From positions 1 to 48,621 of the IMG/VR virus record IMGVR_UViG_3300021405_000020: a DNA stretch of 48,621 nucleotides; one strand, written 5' to 3'. This document shows, piece after piece, positions 15,272 through 23,353 of the stretch. This stretch comes from a virus. Each line of letters begins with the position of its first letter. The stretch's first letter is position 1. A program made the translations under genes and the position numbers. The notes beneath the pieces are model-generated. The model ran no database searches. It saw only the letters and a list, made by a program, of their open reading frames with translations, and was not told the origin of the DNA.

Positions 15272-17961
15272 GGCCGCGGCCTCGGTTTCATCTTGGCCAA
15301 CTGCTGCTGATTAGCCAGCGTCGCACCAGTGATCGCCGCCTCATGGCCGCGATCGAGCGCGTTCTCCTGACTGTCGTGCTCGTGATCAGCGTCGGCAGTC
15401 AGCGCGCCGGCGACAATCTGCGCCCCCTTGACCGCGTGCCCGGTCATCGCCTGGTGATGGCGCGCCGCCATGTCGGTCATCGCCTGAACGTGCTGCGAAC
15501 CGATCTGGTGCATCTTCTGCATGTGCTGGGTGGCGATCTGGGCCGCGTGCAACTGCGCCTGGTTTACAGCCTGCTGATGCTGCCGGGCGCTATCGTCGGC
15601 GGTCTGCTGTTGATCCCCGATGGCGAGCTGATTCTCGGTGTCAGCCTGGTCACTGTCGGATTGGCTCTTCATCAGCGTGGCGCCGAGCTGCCCAAGCTTG
15701 GCGATGTGGTCGACATGCGCCTTGTGAGCGTCGACTTGCAGTTTGCCCATTTCGTAGTCGGTCTTGGCGACGAGCTCCTGGTGCCGGAGCGTCTGCTCGG
15801 AGAGCAGTTTCTTGGTGTCGAAGTTCTGCTGGCCGGCGGCCTTGGCGGCCTCCATCCGGACCTTCTCCATCTGCGCCTGCGCAGCGATGAGATTGGGGTC
15901 CGGCGGCTTCGGCGCATTGGTGATCGCCATTATCTGCTGCGGCGTCGGGGTCTTGAAGTAGCGGCCGACGTTTTTGACATTGGCCAGCGCCAGCATATCG
16001 GTAATGGTGTTCAAGAGCTCCGGAATGCCGCACACCGGATTGGAAAGGCCATAAGTTTGGACGATCAGCTGCTGATCCTGCTTGATCTGATTGAGCGCGA
16101 GCATGCGCGTCAAATCGCTGCCCTTGCCCAAGTTCGCATTGACCTCGACCGCCATCGAAGCGTCGAAGGTGCCAGTGTCATAAGGGATGTATTTGCCGCG
16201 GATCTTGAGCGTACGCTGCTGATTGGGGTTCTCGCAGATCTCGTTGTACAATCCGCTGAACAAGTCCTTGAAGCCGGTTTCGCAGAGGACGCGCGCCACC
16301 AATTCAATCCGTTCTTGCGCGCCGTTGATGACCGCCTCCACCCCGATCATAGTGCTCGACTGCAACGCCTTTGGGTCCAAGCCCTTAGCGGCATCGCTCA
16401 AGCCCGTGCGCCGCTGCAGAGTCTCGTTGAGCATCTGCAAAACGGGCAGCGCCTGCTGACCGAGGAATGGGGTGTTGGTGAACAGAACCGTCTCGGACGG
16501 ATTGCCGCGGCTCCGGATGAGCGCGCCTAGATCGTCGTTAAGCGCGTCATCGACGGTCACCATGAGCTCGTTGATGACCGTCTTCGGATTGATCGCTTCC
16601 GCCGCGCTGTCGAGAATGGCGCGGGTCATATTGGTTTTTATTCTCTGGATGTCTTCCGTATAATCAGCCAGAGAGTCGCCAACAATCGTGTGACTCACCG
16701 GATCGCAGGAGAAGAGCGCAAACTTGATCCGGTTAGCTTCCTCGTCAGCGACGATCTGCTGATCGGCGCCCATGGTGCAGATGTAGCGGAGCTCGGGCGT
16801 CCCATCGCCGTCCTTGTCGATCTTGATGTACCATTCGCCATACATCACACCGTCGCCAATCCGGGTGCCCATGAAGCGGGCCGGATTGCGCAGTTGCGGC
16901 TCGACGGTGAACGAGCTCTCCGAGGTCTGAATATGCTCGAGGCAGAGATCGCGGTCGTAGCCCATCGAAATCAGCTGATCGACCGGGACGATGCGTTCGT
17001 GGCCAACGATGCGAGAGTCCCTGAAGGTTCTCGCATAGCGATCGAGCCGCATTTCCTCTGGCGGCACCCCGGCGACTTTTATGATTGGTTTCGAGACTTC
17101 GAACTCGATCACGCAATGATCGAACACCGGCGGGGGAGGCTGGGTTAACGATGGGGGCAGCGGAGGCGGCGGCGCACCCGCCATCGGGCCAGGCGGCGGC
17201 TGCGGCCCAGTCGCTTGGCCAGCGGCCCCTGGAACCGGCCCCGGAGGAGGAGCCCCTGCTCGAGGGGGCGCTGGCCCAGTTGGCGCGGGAGACGGCATCC
17301 CGGCTGTGGGCGCGGGCCCCTGCGCCGCTCCGGTGGGAGGAACGGGTGGCGGCGCAGGGGGCGCTGCCCCTGGCGGGGGAGCAGTCGGAATCTGAGGCGG
17401 GGGCTGTTTAATCGGCTTACCGATAGAAACCAACTTGGCGTTTGGCTCCTCGGACAGCATCAACTGGATCTGATCGGCGGTGACGTTAAGAAACGTCTTG
17501 CGTCTCATTTCACGATGGTCGTCAGTCCACCATTTCACAAAGCCGGTTTTTACTGTGAGAGCGTCTTTGATCGCGCCGTATAGGATCAAAAAACCAGGAT
17601 TGTCGTTCCAGAATGTGTAATTGACGTAATCGGTGCCTTGCTCGGCAGTGTCGACCTCTTCCTGGGTCCGCGGCACAAGAAAGACCGGGCTCTCCGAAGC
17701 GCCGAAAAGTCTGATCAAGCTTGGCACCATCATCATCACCGCATCGCGCACGTCGGTAGAGACGTAAGTCGAGCGATTCGGTGAGTTGGTGGTGTCCTTG
17801 TTTAAAATTTCGCCCAGTGTGGCGTTAGGATCCTCGCCGATATAGGGCTGGCCGGGATTATAAGGGCCGATCCAGGGCTCATAGCCGTAGTAATACAGCT
17901 GAGCGTTCTGGCGATCGATGGCGAGGAAAGAGTTTTCATAATCCTTGGAGTCGCTCATCAT
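15268..17961 (-). CDS. Portal protein (P22-like, with long C-terminal helices)
   Basis: 897 aa from the ATG at 17961; the true N-terminus is probably further upstream (see 17978-18061). Early motifs include YYYGYEPW, DVRDAVMMMVPSLIRLF, VDYVNYTFW-type sequence and KTGFVKWWTD, as in P22-type portals. A Pro/Gly-rich insert at about 190-290 is unusual. The core resumes with FEVSKPIIKVAGVPPEEMRLDR, and the last 220 residues are Gln/His/Ala-rich helices, matching a portal barrel. It forms the dodecameric ring for DNA packaging and binds the terminase and adaptor. Confidence 0.85.
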   Translation of the reverse strand: MMSDSKDYENSFLAIDRQNAQLYYYGYEPWIGPYNPGQPYIGEDPNATLGEILNKDTTNSPNRSTYVSTDVRDAVMMMVPSLIRLFGASESPVFLVPRTQEEVDTAEQGTDYVNYTFWNDNPGFLILYGAIKDALTVKTGFVKWWTDDHREMRRKTFLNVTADQIQLMLSEEPNAKLVSIGKPIKQPPPQIPTAPPPGAAPPAPPPVPPTGAAQGPAPTAGMPSPAPTGPAPPRAGAPPPGPVPGAAGQATGPQPPPGPMAGAPPPPLPPSLTQPPPPVFDHCVIEFEVSKPIIKVAGVPPEEMRLDRYARTFRDSRIVGHERIVPVDQLISMGYDRDLCLEHIQTSESSFTVEPQLRNPARFMGTRIGDGVMYGEWYIKIDKDGDGTPELRYICTMGADQQIVADEEANRIKFALFSCDPVSHTIVGDSLADYTEDIQRIKTNMTRAILDSAAEAINPKTVINELMVTVDDALNDDLGALIRSRGNPSETVLFTNTPFLGQQALPVLQMLNETLQRRTGLSDAAKGLDPKALQSSTMIGVEAVINGAQERIELVARVLCETGFKDLFSGLYNEICENPNQQRTLKIRGKYIPYDTGTFDASMAVEVNANLGKGSDLTRMLALNQIKQDQQLIVQTYGLSNPVCGIPELLNTITDMLALANVKNVGRYFKTPTPQQIMAITNAPKPPDPNLIAAQAQMEKVRMEAAKAAGQQNFDTKKLLSEQTLRHQELVAKTDYEMGKLQVDAHKAHVDHIAKLGQLGATLMKSQSDSDQADTENQLAIGDQQQTADDSARQHQQAVNQAQLHAAQIATQHMQKMHQIGSQHVQAMTDMAARHHQAMTGHAVKGAQIVAGALTADADHEHDSQENALDRGHEAAITGATLANQQQLAKMKPRPRP

Positions 17962-17977
17962 CGAGCGAACGTATTGC

Positions 17978-18061
17978 TTATAGCTCTCCGGATCCTTCGG
18001 ATCGTAGGCGCTGGTCGACGGCGCCGTCTGGTCTTTGAAAGTGATAGAACAGCCGTTCCAC
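17978..18061 (-). other. Short ORF with strong ribosome site, probable out-of-frame start of portal
   Basis: A GTG at 18061 sits six bases after AGGGAGG, the best ribosome site before the portal, and opens a 27-aa frame starting MERLFYHF. The portal frame is also open upstream of its first ATG and reads KDQTAPSTSAYDPKDPESYKQYVRS, a plausible portal N-terminus without a start codon. A +1 shift at TTT-C (about 18038) would join MERLFYHF to KDQTAPS. This is either programmed frameshifting or an indel in the assembly. Confidence 0.55.
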
Positions 18062-18075
18062 TGTTCGCCTCCCTT

Positions 18076-18474
18076 CTACTTCTTCGACCAGCGAACCGCA
18101 TTGGCGGCTCGCGAGCGCGAACGCTTCACTTCGAGAGGAATATTTTCCGCACCGCGCCGGATCCTGTCCGAGCGCACATCAGCGGGGATGTCAGCCGCAT
18201 TTTCGCGCGCCGTTGCCCAGCGCAAATGCTCGCCGTTCACGCAGAGGCCGCCAATGCAGCCGTTGGGCGTGTCATGGGCGGCGTGATGTTTCGGAGTAAG
18301 AGGCGGCCCATGCGCCTCTTCGCAAACGACGCGCGGAACCCGCACGACTTTGCCGTTCCAGCCTACAGTTCCCTGCAAAGATTTGGGATTGCCAGCGAGC
18401 GCCGCGATCCAGCGATAGCACTCGCCATCCTCGACCCACTTGTCTCGGTGCCGTTCAAGTAGGTTGAAAATCAC
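18076..18474 (-). CDS. HNH homing endonuclease
   Basis: 132 aa from a GTG start. CYRWIAALAGNPKSL, VVCEEAHGPPLTPKHHAAHDTPNGC and CVNGEHLRWATARENAADI give the Cys/His-rich HNH fold found in free-standing phage endonucleases, followed by a basic tail. It is a close relative of 19269-19706. It lies directly upstream of the portal gene, a typical site for genes that home into conserved head loci. Confidence 0.85.
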   Translation of the reverse strand: MIFNLLERHRDKWVEDGECYRWIAALAGNPKSLQGTVGWNGKVVRVPRVVCEEAHGPPLTPKHHAAHDTPNGCIGGLCVNGEHLRWATARENAADIPADVRSDRIRRGAENIPLEVKRSRSRAANAVRWSKK

Positions 18475-18501
18475 TTAGTCGATCCACCCTCAGATCGACC
18501 C

Positions 18502-18535
18502 CCGCGCGCTGGGTCTAGCAGCGCGCGGTTCTTTT
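18502..18535 (+). terminator. Terminator-like hairpin facing the plus strand
   Basis: A perfect 10-bp stem CCGCGCGCTG/CAGCGCGCGG with a 7-base loop is followed on the plus strand by TTCTTTT. The neighbouring genes run on the minus strand, where no U-run follows the stem. It could stop antisense transcription or protect the 3' end of the Gly/Pro-rich gene's message. Confidence 0.6.
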
Positions 18536-18542
18536 GTGAAGA

Positions 18543-19214
18543 TTACCGCTGCGGCGTCGGACGCGGCGGCGGTCGACCACCAACCCCTCCAGCTGGCGGC
18601 TGGCCCGGCGGACGCGGCAACGGCTGACCAGGCTGCGGCGGACGACCTTGAACCGGCGGCCGAGGCAAGCCCTGTCCCGGCTGCGGTGGACGCTGACCTG
18701 GCCGCGGCGGTTGGACTTCGGGATGCTCAGGGCTTTCCTCGCCCTCGCCCGGCAAGCCTTGATCGGGATAACCGCCCGAACCCTCAGGCACGTCGACCAC
18801 GATATAGCGCATGACGTGATGGCCGGTCGAAGAGATGAGCGCCGCTAGCACCAGCGCCTTGCCTTCGGGAATACCAGCATCCGGGGGCAACGGCGGCCAG
18901 ATAGTGCCTGGAGGCGGGTCGGTCGGCGGCAGCGGCTGACCCGCGACCGGCGGCAAGCCGACATCCGGATGTTCAGGATCGAGCGGCCAAACCGGCAGCT
19001 GACCGGCCTCCTCGTCGCCACCATCGGGCCCCTCGACGCCATAGCCGGGATCGACCGGACGGCCAGGACGAGAAGGCAGGTGCCCCGGATGGCCGGGGGC
19101 GCCCGGATGGCCAGGCAAGCCTTGACCAGGGCGAGGCGGCCGGCCAGGCAGTCCTTGGTCAGGGTGCGACCCCTGATCGATCGGCGTGATGTAGGCTAGA
19201 AATCCTTGCGCCAT
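18543..19214 (-). CDS. Gly/Pro-rich collagen-like phage protein
   Basis: 223 aa from an ATG with GGAGGAACGC upstream. It starts MAQGFLAYITPIDQGSHPDQGLPG and is built of HPDQGLPG- and PGQGLPRPP-like repeats. A conserved ordered patch near 110-140, IPEGKALVLAALISSTGHHV, is followed by RYIVVDV. Proteins with this layout sit between terminase and portal in many proteobacterial podoviruses; the function is unknown, possibly a head decoration or assembly factor. Confidence 0.8.
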   Translation of the reverse strand: MAQGFLAYITPIDQGSHPDQGLPGRPPRPGQGLPGHPGAPGHPGHLPSRPGRPVDPGYGVEGPDGGDEEAGQLPVWPLDPEHPDVGLPPVAGQPLPPTDPPPGTIWPPLPPDAGIPEGKALVLAALISSTGHHVMRYIVVDVPEGSGGYPDQGLPGEGEESPEHPEVQPPRPGQRPPQPGQGLPRPPVQGRPPQPGQPLPRPPGQPPAGGVGGRPPPRPTPQR

Positions 19215-19268
19215 GCGTTCCTCCAGAGTGAGTGACGACTTCGTGGTTACGCCACATTTGTGACAGGC

Positions 19269-19706
19269 TCAACGGCGCGCGCGACGTGTCTCCCAAGCTT
19301 TGCGCCGATCTTCACTCCGCTGCTCCAGGGTTCGCGAAGCTGCAGCCTTGCGCCCACGCGCCTTGTGCTGCTCCAAAGTCTGAGCCGCAGCGGCCTTCAA
19401 CTGACGCTCACGGCGCTTGTTTGGCGGGGTGTCGAGTTGATTCTCACTCTGAGACGCCCAACGCAAGTGACCGTCGTTGACGCAAATCCTGCCTACGCAC
19501 CCATTCGGCGTATTGTGCGCGGCTTGATGTTTGGAAGTCGGAGGAGGCCCGTTCGCCTCCTCGCAAACGATGCGGCTGGCGCTTTTCATCGAGCCCTTAT
19601 GCTTGACTTGGGCATAACCGTTGCGGGTCGCCGCCGCGATCCAGATGTAGCAACCCGTGTTGGGCTCCGGAAACCACTTATCTTCGTGATTGGCGAGGAA
19701 GCTCAT
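19269..19706 (-). CDS. HNH homing endonuclease
   Basis: 145 aa from the ATG at 19706. CYIWIAAATRNGYAQVKH, IVCEEANGPPPTSKHQAAHNTPNGC and ICVNDGHLRWASQSEN form the HNH core. The C-terminus has repeated basic units (AAAAQTLEQHKARGRKA, AAASRTLEQRSEDRRK) that probably bind DNA. It is paralogous to 18076-18474; the pair brackets the Gly/Pro-rich gene, so one likely arose from the other. Confidence 0.85.
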   Translation of the reverse strand: MSFLANHEDKWFPEPNTGCYIWIAAATRNGYAQVKHKGSMKSASRIVCEEANGPPPTSKHQAAHNTPNGCVGRICVNDGHLRWASQSENQLDTPPNKRRERQLKAAAAQTLEQHKARGRKAAASRTLEQRSEDRRKAWETRRARR

Positions 19707-19845
19707 TGAGTTTTTCCAATTCCTCGTCACAAGCCCGCGCGTGACGGGCGACTACCGCCCATTCCTCGCGGCCACGCGAATGTTCTTCGGCAATCGTAGC
19801 CAACAAACGCACCAAGAGCCACGGCTCGTCCATGCCGGCGTGCAT
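19678..19845 (-). CDS. Small helical protein, unknown
   Basis: 55 aa from the ATG at 19845 (a second ATG is four codons in). MDEPWLLVRLLATIAEEHSRGREEW and a charged helical end look like a real small protein, but no ribosome site is seen. The same frame stays open upstream to 20205, where another natural-looking start (MALSNVERQRRWR) overlaps the terminase stop, while the part between is a shadow of 19857-20084. An old frame disruption is possible. Confidence 0.45.
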   Translation of the reverse strand: MHAGMDEPWLLVRLLATIAEEHSRGREEWAVVARHARACDEELEKLNELPRQSRR

Positions 19846-19856
19846 GTCGAGCGATT

Positions 19857-20084
19857 CTAGATCGCTGGCGGGGTGAGGTTTGCCTCGAAGTGCTTGCACG
19901 CTTGAGCCTGGTGCGGGACTTCTGGCAGTTTGCCTGTGCTCATAAGCAGCGCCTTCCGGCACAGGGCTGGTTTCAGCAGGCCCGCGTTCGTCCGTTCGCC
20001 CTTCGGGTTCAGCCAATAGACGCACTCCCGACATGTGTTGCTGGTGTCGACGCGGGCAAAATGGGCTTGCCCCGGTTTGGTCAT
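19857..20084 (-). CDS. Small Cys-rich zinc-binding phage protein
   Basis: 75 aa if started at the ATG 20084; an ATG 15 codons earlier (20129) is possible. TCRECVYWLNPKGE, ALCRKALLM and QACKHFE place four to five Cys and a His as in short zinc-ribbon proteins encoded after phage terminases. GAGGAG upstream lies partly in a small GGAGA-ACG-TCTCC hairpin. The role is unknown. Confidence 0.7.
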   Translation of the reverse strand: MTKPGQAHFARVDTSNTCRECVYWLNPKGERTNAGLLKPALCRKALLMSTGKLPEVPHQAQACKHFEANLTPPAI

Positions 20085-20191
20085 GATGTAGGAGACGTTC
20101 TCCTCGGTCAAATGTTCCGAGCCGACCATGATCCGCGACCGCCAATAACCGCTTGCGCCATCCTACCCGCCAGCGACGCTGGCGTTCAACA

Positions 20192-21475
20192 TTAGACAAG
20201 GCCACGAATTCGCCTCCGGAGGCGCTGACCAGAATGCCGCATCGAAGAGACGAGGGCTATCCCCACACAGCCTGTCCGGAAAGCGTCCGCCGCGTCTTCG
20301 GCTTCGTCGGCGACGGCGACGCCGGATTTGCCGCGCCGGTAGGAACGGAGGCGAGCGAGACCGCGGCGCGTCGCCGTCTCGTCGAACCAGGAGACCCCGA
20401 GCACGCCGCGGGTGGCGGTGATGCCGTCCTCGGTGTTGTGGTTGGGAACGGTGAGGACCGGCTCGGCGAGGAGGCCGAACAATTCATGCTTGCGGCTATG
20501 TCCCGTCGTGAGCTCGCGCACCTCTACGTCATGGGGCAGAAGATGTGCGCGGAAGCGATAGCCGCCGGCGCGGGCCTTGAGGTGGAGCAAGTCGGTATAG
20601 TGGCTGAGCTTCTTGCCCACGCCTTCGATATAATCGATCCAGTGGACCTCGCGGCCGGCGAGTTGGAACAGCCAAACGCATTGCAGATGCCGGATGCCTA
20701 AATCCCAGGCGGTGATGACGTCGGTGTTGAGGTCGGGGCTGACTTTGCAGATGCGGCCGGCGAGCTGCAGATCGTTGAGGCTTTCGGCGTAATAGGCGCC
20801 CTCGACCGGAGCGTCGAACGAATTCAGCATTTCGCGCGCGAACTCATCGACGCTCATGTCCTTGCGCATCTCCTCGACCTCTTCGAGCGAGAGGGCGTCG
20901 GTTCCGGTGTCGGTGATCTTGATGTCGAAAATGTCCCAATCAGGATCGTCTTCCGCCTTGAGCTTGAGCTTGTGGAAGTGATCGTCGCCCGCACTCGTGC
21001 CGCTGACAATGGCAAAACCTCGATAGTCAGCCAGGCATGGTCGGACGACCGAGGTGAAAGCTTGCTGAGCAAGCAGAGGATATTCATCGAGGACTGCGCC
21101 ATCGAGGTAAATTCCGCGCATACGCTCGTAAGCCAGGGCCCCGCCGTAAAGTCGGATTGTAGCTCCTCCAGGAAAAATGACGGTGAGTTCGCCTTCGAGA
21201 TGGCGGACGCCGGGAATATTGGCGGTGTATGTTTTAAGGTATTGCCAGACGAGGTCTTTGGTTTGGTCAAAGCTTGGTCCAATATAAGCGTAGCGTGGTG
21301 GTGGGGTTAATCTTTTATTTTCAAGCGCAGCAGCGATTAGAGCGTTAGCTAACGCCACAGTTTTCCCTGCTCTTCGATGACAGACTGCAAATTTCCAACG
21401 CTTATGACTTTGGTGCAACGGAACAAAGTGCCTGCGAGGCTTGTAGGGGAGGACAATTTCTTCCGCATCGTCCAT
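20192..21475 (-). CDS. terL: Terminase large subunit
   Basis: 427 aa from the ATG at 21475, which overlaps the stop of the HNH gene (ATGA) and has GGAAG upstream. The ATPase has Walker A VCHRRAGKT (31-39) and Walker B GAVLDE (126-131), then the SGTSAG coupling motif near 158. The nuclease half begins around TAWDLGI (Asp258), with a late acidic pair in DEAEDAADAF. It cuts concatemers and pumps DNA through the portal. Family type alone does not settle cos or headful packaging; the circular assembly favours headful or cos-circularised DNA. Confidence 0.92.
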   Translation of the reverse strand: MDDAEEIVLPYKPRRHFVPLHQSHKRWKFAVCHRRAGKTVALANALIAAALENKRLTPPPRYAYIGPSFDQTKDLVWQYLKTYTANIPGVRHLEGELTVIFPGGATIRLYGGALAYERMRGIYLDGAVLDEYPLLAQQAFTSVVRPCLADYRGFAIVSGTSAGDDHFHKLKLKAEDDPDWDIFDIKITDTGTDALSLEEVEEMRKDMSVDEFAREMLNSFDAPVEGAYYAESLNDLQLAGRICKVSPDLNTDVITAWDLGIRHLQCVWLFQLAGREVHWIDYIEGVGKKLSHYTDLLHLKARAGGYRFRAHLLPHDVEVRELTTGHSRKHELFGLLAEPVLTVPNHNTEDGITATRGVLGVSWFDETATRRGLARLRSYRRGKSGVAVADEAEDAADAFRTGCVGIALVSSMRHSGQRLRRRIRGLV

Positions 21476-21927
21476 CAAAATTTCTTCCAACTCGACCGGG
21501 CGCGCACCTGTTTGATGCAGGAGATTGTGACGCCGAGCCGCGCGGCGAAAGCGGCGGCGTTGAAGCGGGCGTATCGCGGCGCGGCGCGGATTTCAGCGAC
21601 ATCGGCCGCCGAGAGGATCTGTTTATGATGGCGGCCCTTACCCTGTTTGTCGTGCATATTGTCGCCATCGGTCCCGAGGAACAGATGATCGGGGTTCACG
21701 CAGCCTGGATTATCGCAACGGTGTAGAACCTGCAGGCCTTCGGGGATCGGGCCGCGAAACTTGGTCCAGGCGACCCGATGCGCCCGCTCCGGAACGCCAT
21801 CGCCGCGATTGATCTGCCCATAGCCCTTCGGTTGGGTCGAGCCGGTCCACAGCCAACAGCCGGGCCCACGCTCGAAATAACGCTCAAATCGCTCCTCAAC
21901 CGGCGTTGTCCGACGTTTCTTCCTCAT
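21475..21927 (-). CDS. HNH_3 homing endonuclease between the terminase genes
   Basis: 150 aa. CWLWTGSTQPKGYGQI, ERAHRVAW, LHRCDNPGCVNPDHLFLGT and NMHDKQGKGRHHKQ are the classic HNH_3 signature. A C-terminal helix-turn-helix (LSAADVAEIRA, AAAFAARLGVTISCIKQV) should give DNA specificity. Its start overlaps the small-subunit gene by 32 bases and its stop overlaps the large-subunit start, so terminase translation is coupled through it. Confidence 0.9.
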   Translation of the reverse strand: MRKKRRTTPVEERFERYFERGPGCWLWTGSTQPKGYGQINRGDGVPERAHRVAWTKFRGPIPEGLQVLHRCDNPGCVNPDHLFLGTDGDNMHDKQGKGRHHKQILSAADVAEIRAAPRYARFNAAAFAARLGVTISCIKQVRARSSWKKF

Positions 21928-22429
21928 GGGTGTTATTTATAACATCGTCGGCGTCCGTGCGCCATCGGAAAACGATCGTCCGCTGGGTCGCGGACTGCGT
22001 GAGCGTGGCGCTGGACTGCGTATTAGCCGGCGGGGCGGGACTAAAAATATGCCCCATCGCAGCCCTGGATTGCATGATCTTGGTCGCCCCCCACTCCTGC
22101 CGCCGGGCGTCCTCGGCGTCGAGCGCCTCAATGTATTTCGAAAACGCCTTGACGACGACGAGATCGGCGCTCTCCTTAAAAACCCGCTGCAGCCGCGGCG
22201 AATGCGCGAGCATCCGATTGAGCCGAAACAACGGAACCTTCAAAAGCTCGGCCGCCCGCGGCAAATGCCCCTGAGCCAAATGAATGGCCGTCGCACACTC
22301 GTCCTGGTCAAGCAAAAGCGTGGGTGGCCGCTCGTCCCAGGGAAAATAGGGAAGCGGAGCAAATTCCTGATCATGCTCACGAACAAAATCAGGGTCGACC
22401 AGGGTCAAATGTGGTTTATCATCAGACAT
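21896..22429 (-). CDS. terS: Terminase small subunit-like DNA-binding protein
   Basis: 177 aa from the ATG at 22429; a GTG at 22447 is an alternative start. The central helical part (AIHLAQGHLPRAAELLKVPLFRLNRMLAHSPRL) looks like the helix-turn-helix of small terminases that recognise the packaging site, followed by a long helix and a polar tail. It is first in the late operon, before the large subunit. The family is inferred from position and fold pattern. Confidence 0.7.
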   Translation of the reverse strand: MSDDKPHLTLVDPDFVREHDQEFAPLPYFPWDERPPTLLLDQDECATAIHLAQGHLPRAAELLKVPLFRLNRMLAHSPRLQRVFKESADLVVVKAFSKYIEALDAEDARRQEWGATKIMQSRAAMGHIFSPAPPANTQSSATLTQSATQRTIVFRWRTDADDVINNTHEEETSDNAG

Positions 22430-22460
22430 TTGTGAATAGTTTAGCACATCTCAAGTATTC

Positions 22461-22489
22461 ATTTTATTTTTGTAATATACTTTATCTAA
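22461..22489 (-). promoter_or_regulatory. Candidate late-operon promoter
   Basis: On the minus strand, TTAGAT and TAAAAT are separated by 17 bases in an AT-rich patch just before the terminase small-subunit start. The -10 is good (5 of 6) but the -35 is poor, so it may need an activator. The predicted transcript starts near 22455. Confidence 0.35.
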
Positions 22490-22532
22490 CAGATCGGTTG
22501 GCCGGAGTCCCGGTCCCGATGCCTAAAGAGGG

Positions 22533-22638
22533 CCCCCATGGGGGAGGGTCCAGCGCGGCGTCAATAGGCGCCTGGCGTCGACCCTCCTATTGACGCCGGC
22601 TCGAGCTCGTTCTGGGTCGACTAGGTTATTTGCAATAA
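22533..22638. repeat. Nest of inverted repeats between divergent operons
   Basis: CCCCCATGGGGG (22533-22544) is a palindrome. GGAGGGTC (22543) pairs with GACCCTCC (22580-22587). GGCGTCAATAGG (22557) pairs perfectly with CCTATTGACGCC (22586-22597). TTATT-TGC-AATAA follows at 22626. The second and third repeats interlock. No gene is seen in 22448-22811. Likely roles are operator cluster, replication origin or packaging site. Confidence 0.75.
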
Positions 22639-22746
22639 TCTGGTCGATCATTCTAAGTCATTGATATTGCTGCACATATACGCAAAGTCCGGAATATGCG
22701 GACCTACAACGGACCCTACAGGCGCAATTTGTTTAGGACTACGAAG

Positions 22747-22775
22747 TTGACAATTGCTCGAGCTGCGCCTATGTT
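22747..22775 (+). promoter_or_regulatory. Strong sigma70-type early promoter
   Basis: A consensus TTGACA is followed after exactly 17 bases by TATGTT. The predicted start is near 22782, giving a leader of about 30 bases to the ATG at 22812. The element TAGGACTACGAAG just upstream recurs before the promoter at 24223. It probably drives the first early genes. Confidence 0.8.
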
Positions 22776-22811
22776 GATCGTGCGCGATGGTCGCGCTCGG
22801 AGAATGCCCAC

Positions 22812-23012
22812 ATGTCCCACAATCAAGCTGCAATGATCGAAGCCCACAAAGCCGGCCGCACGCTGGCCCGCAACGGCGAAAGCCGTGCCTACGTCAATGA
22901 CGTGGCGCGTACGTTGCCAGTCGACGAAGCCGATGCGCTCTTGGCTGGCTATTATCGCGGCCTACGCGAGAAGGCCTATGCGCAAGCGACAAACTGCCTC
23001 CACAAGGCCTAA
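22812..23012 (+). CDS. Small early protein, paralogue of 26188-26358
   Basis: 66 aa behind the strongest promoter in the window and followed by a terminator, so it forms its own transcription unit. GGAGA lies eight bases before the ATG. The core LPVDEADALLAGYYRGLRE is shared with LPVREGDAFLAGYYAELRR in the gene at 26188. It is short, helical and has no known domain. An early single-gene unit suggests a host-takeover peptide, which is an inference. Confidence 0.8.
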   Translation: MSHNQAAMIEAHKAGRTLARNGESRAYVNDVARTLPVDEADALLAGYYRGLREKAYAQATNCLHKA

Positions 23013-23038
23013 AACATCCTTGCGATAAACCAAAATAG

Positions 23039-23065
23039 CCCCGCCTTCGTGCGGGGTTTATTTTT
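23039..23065 (+). terminator. Intrinsic terminator
   Basis: CCCCGC-CTTCGT-GCGGGG followed by TTTATTTTT, 26 bases after the stop of the 66-aa early gene. Confidence 0.9.
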
Positions 23066-23125
23066 GCCTCGATCGAGCTCGGCGCGGCGCTCAATGCAAG
23101 GTTTGCCTCCGAGCGGAAGCGAGGA

Positions 23126-23154
23126 TTGTTACAGCTGTTAAGCCACGTTTATAC
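23126..23154 (+). promoter_or_regulatory. Sigma70-type promoter
   Basis: TTGTTA, 17 bases, TTATAC. It would start transcription near 23161, about 190 bases before the next gene. The stretch 23161-23353 holds no ORF that I trust. It contains a perfect palindrome AAATTATAATTT (23170-23181) and two direct repeats TGTTTCRAC 32 bases apart (23252 and 23284), about three helical turns, suggesting operator sites. Confidence 0.6.
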
Positions 23155-23353
23155 CAAAAACGAGTTTTCAAATTATAATTTTCGAGCTGGTACAAACCCC
23201 CTCCTGGCGCTATAGCTCTTCAACTCTACATCTCCAATCCGTTGTGAACAGTGTTTCAACATCAAATCGAGTCCCGTGCGTAATGTTTCGACGTTTATGC
23301 AGAATTAATAGTTGTTATGTATCTAAACATGGGTTAACGGACATAGACGTCCT

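Noticed and set aside
15343-16530. 395-codon plus-strand open frame opposite the portal gene
   Set aside because: It is a shadow of GC-rich portal codons: Arg/Leu/His-rich with no ribosome site and no domain. The same applies to 44250-45455, 4199-4900, 47077-47931 and 30041-30952.
19678-20205. Single 175-codon minus-strand gene
   Set aside because: Its middle is an out-of-frame shadow of the Cys-rich gene 19857-20084. Only the last 55 codons look real; the start MALSNVERQRRWR may be a remnant.
20257-20487. Extra minus-strand frame within terminase
   Set aside because: Ser/Pro/Arg-rich shadow with no start signal; the terminase frame carries the motifs.
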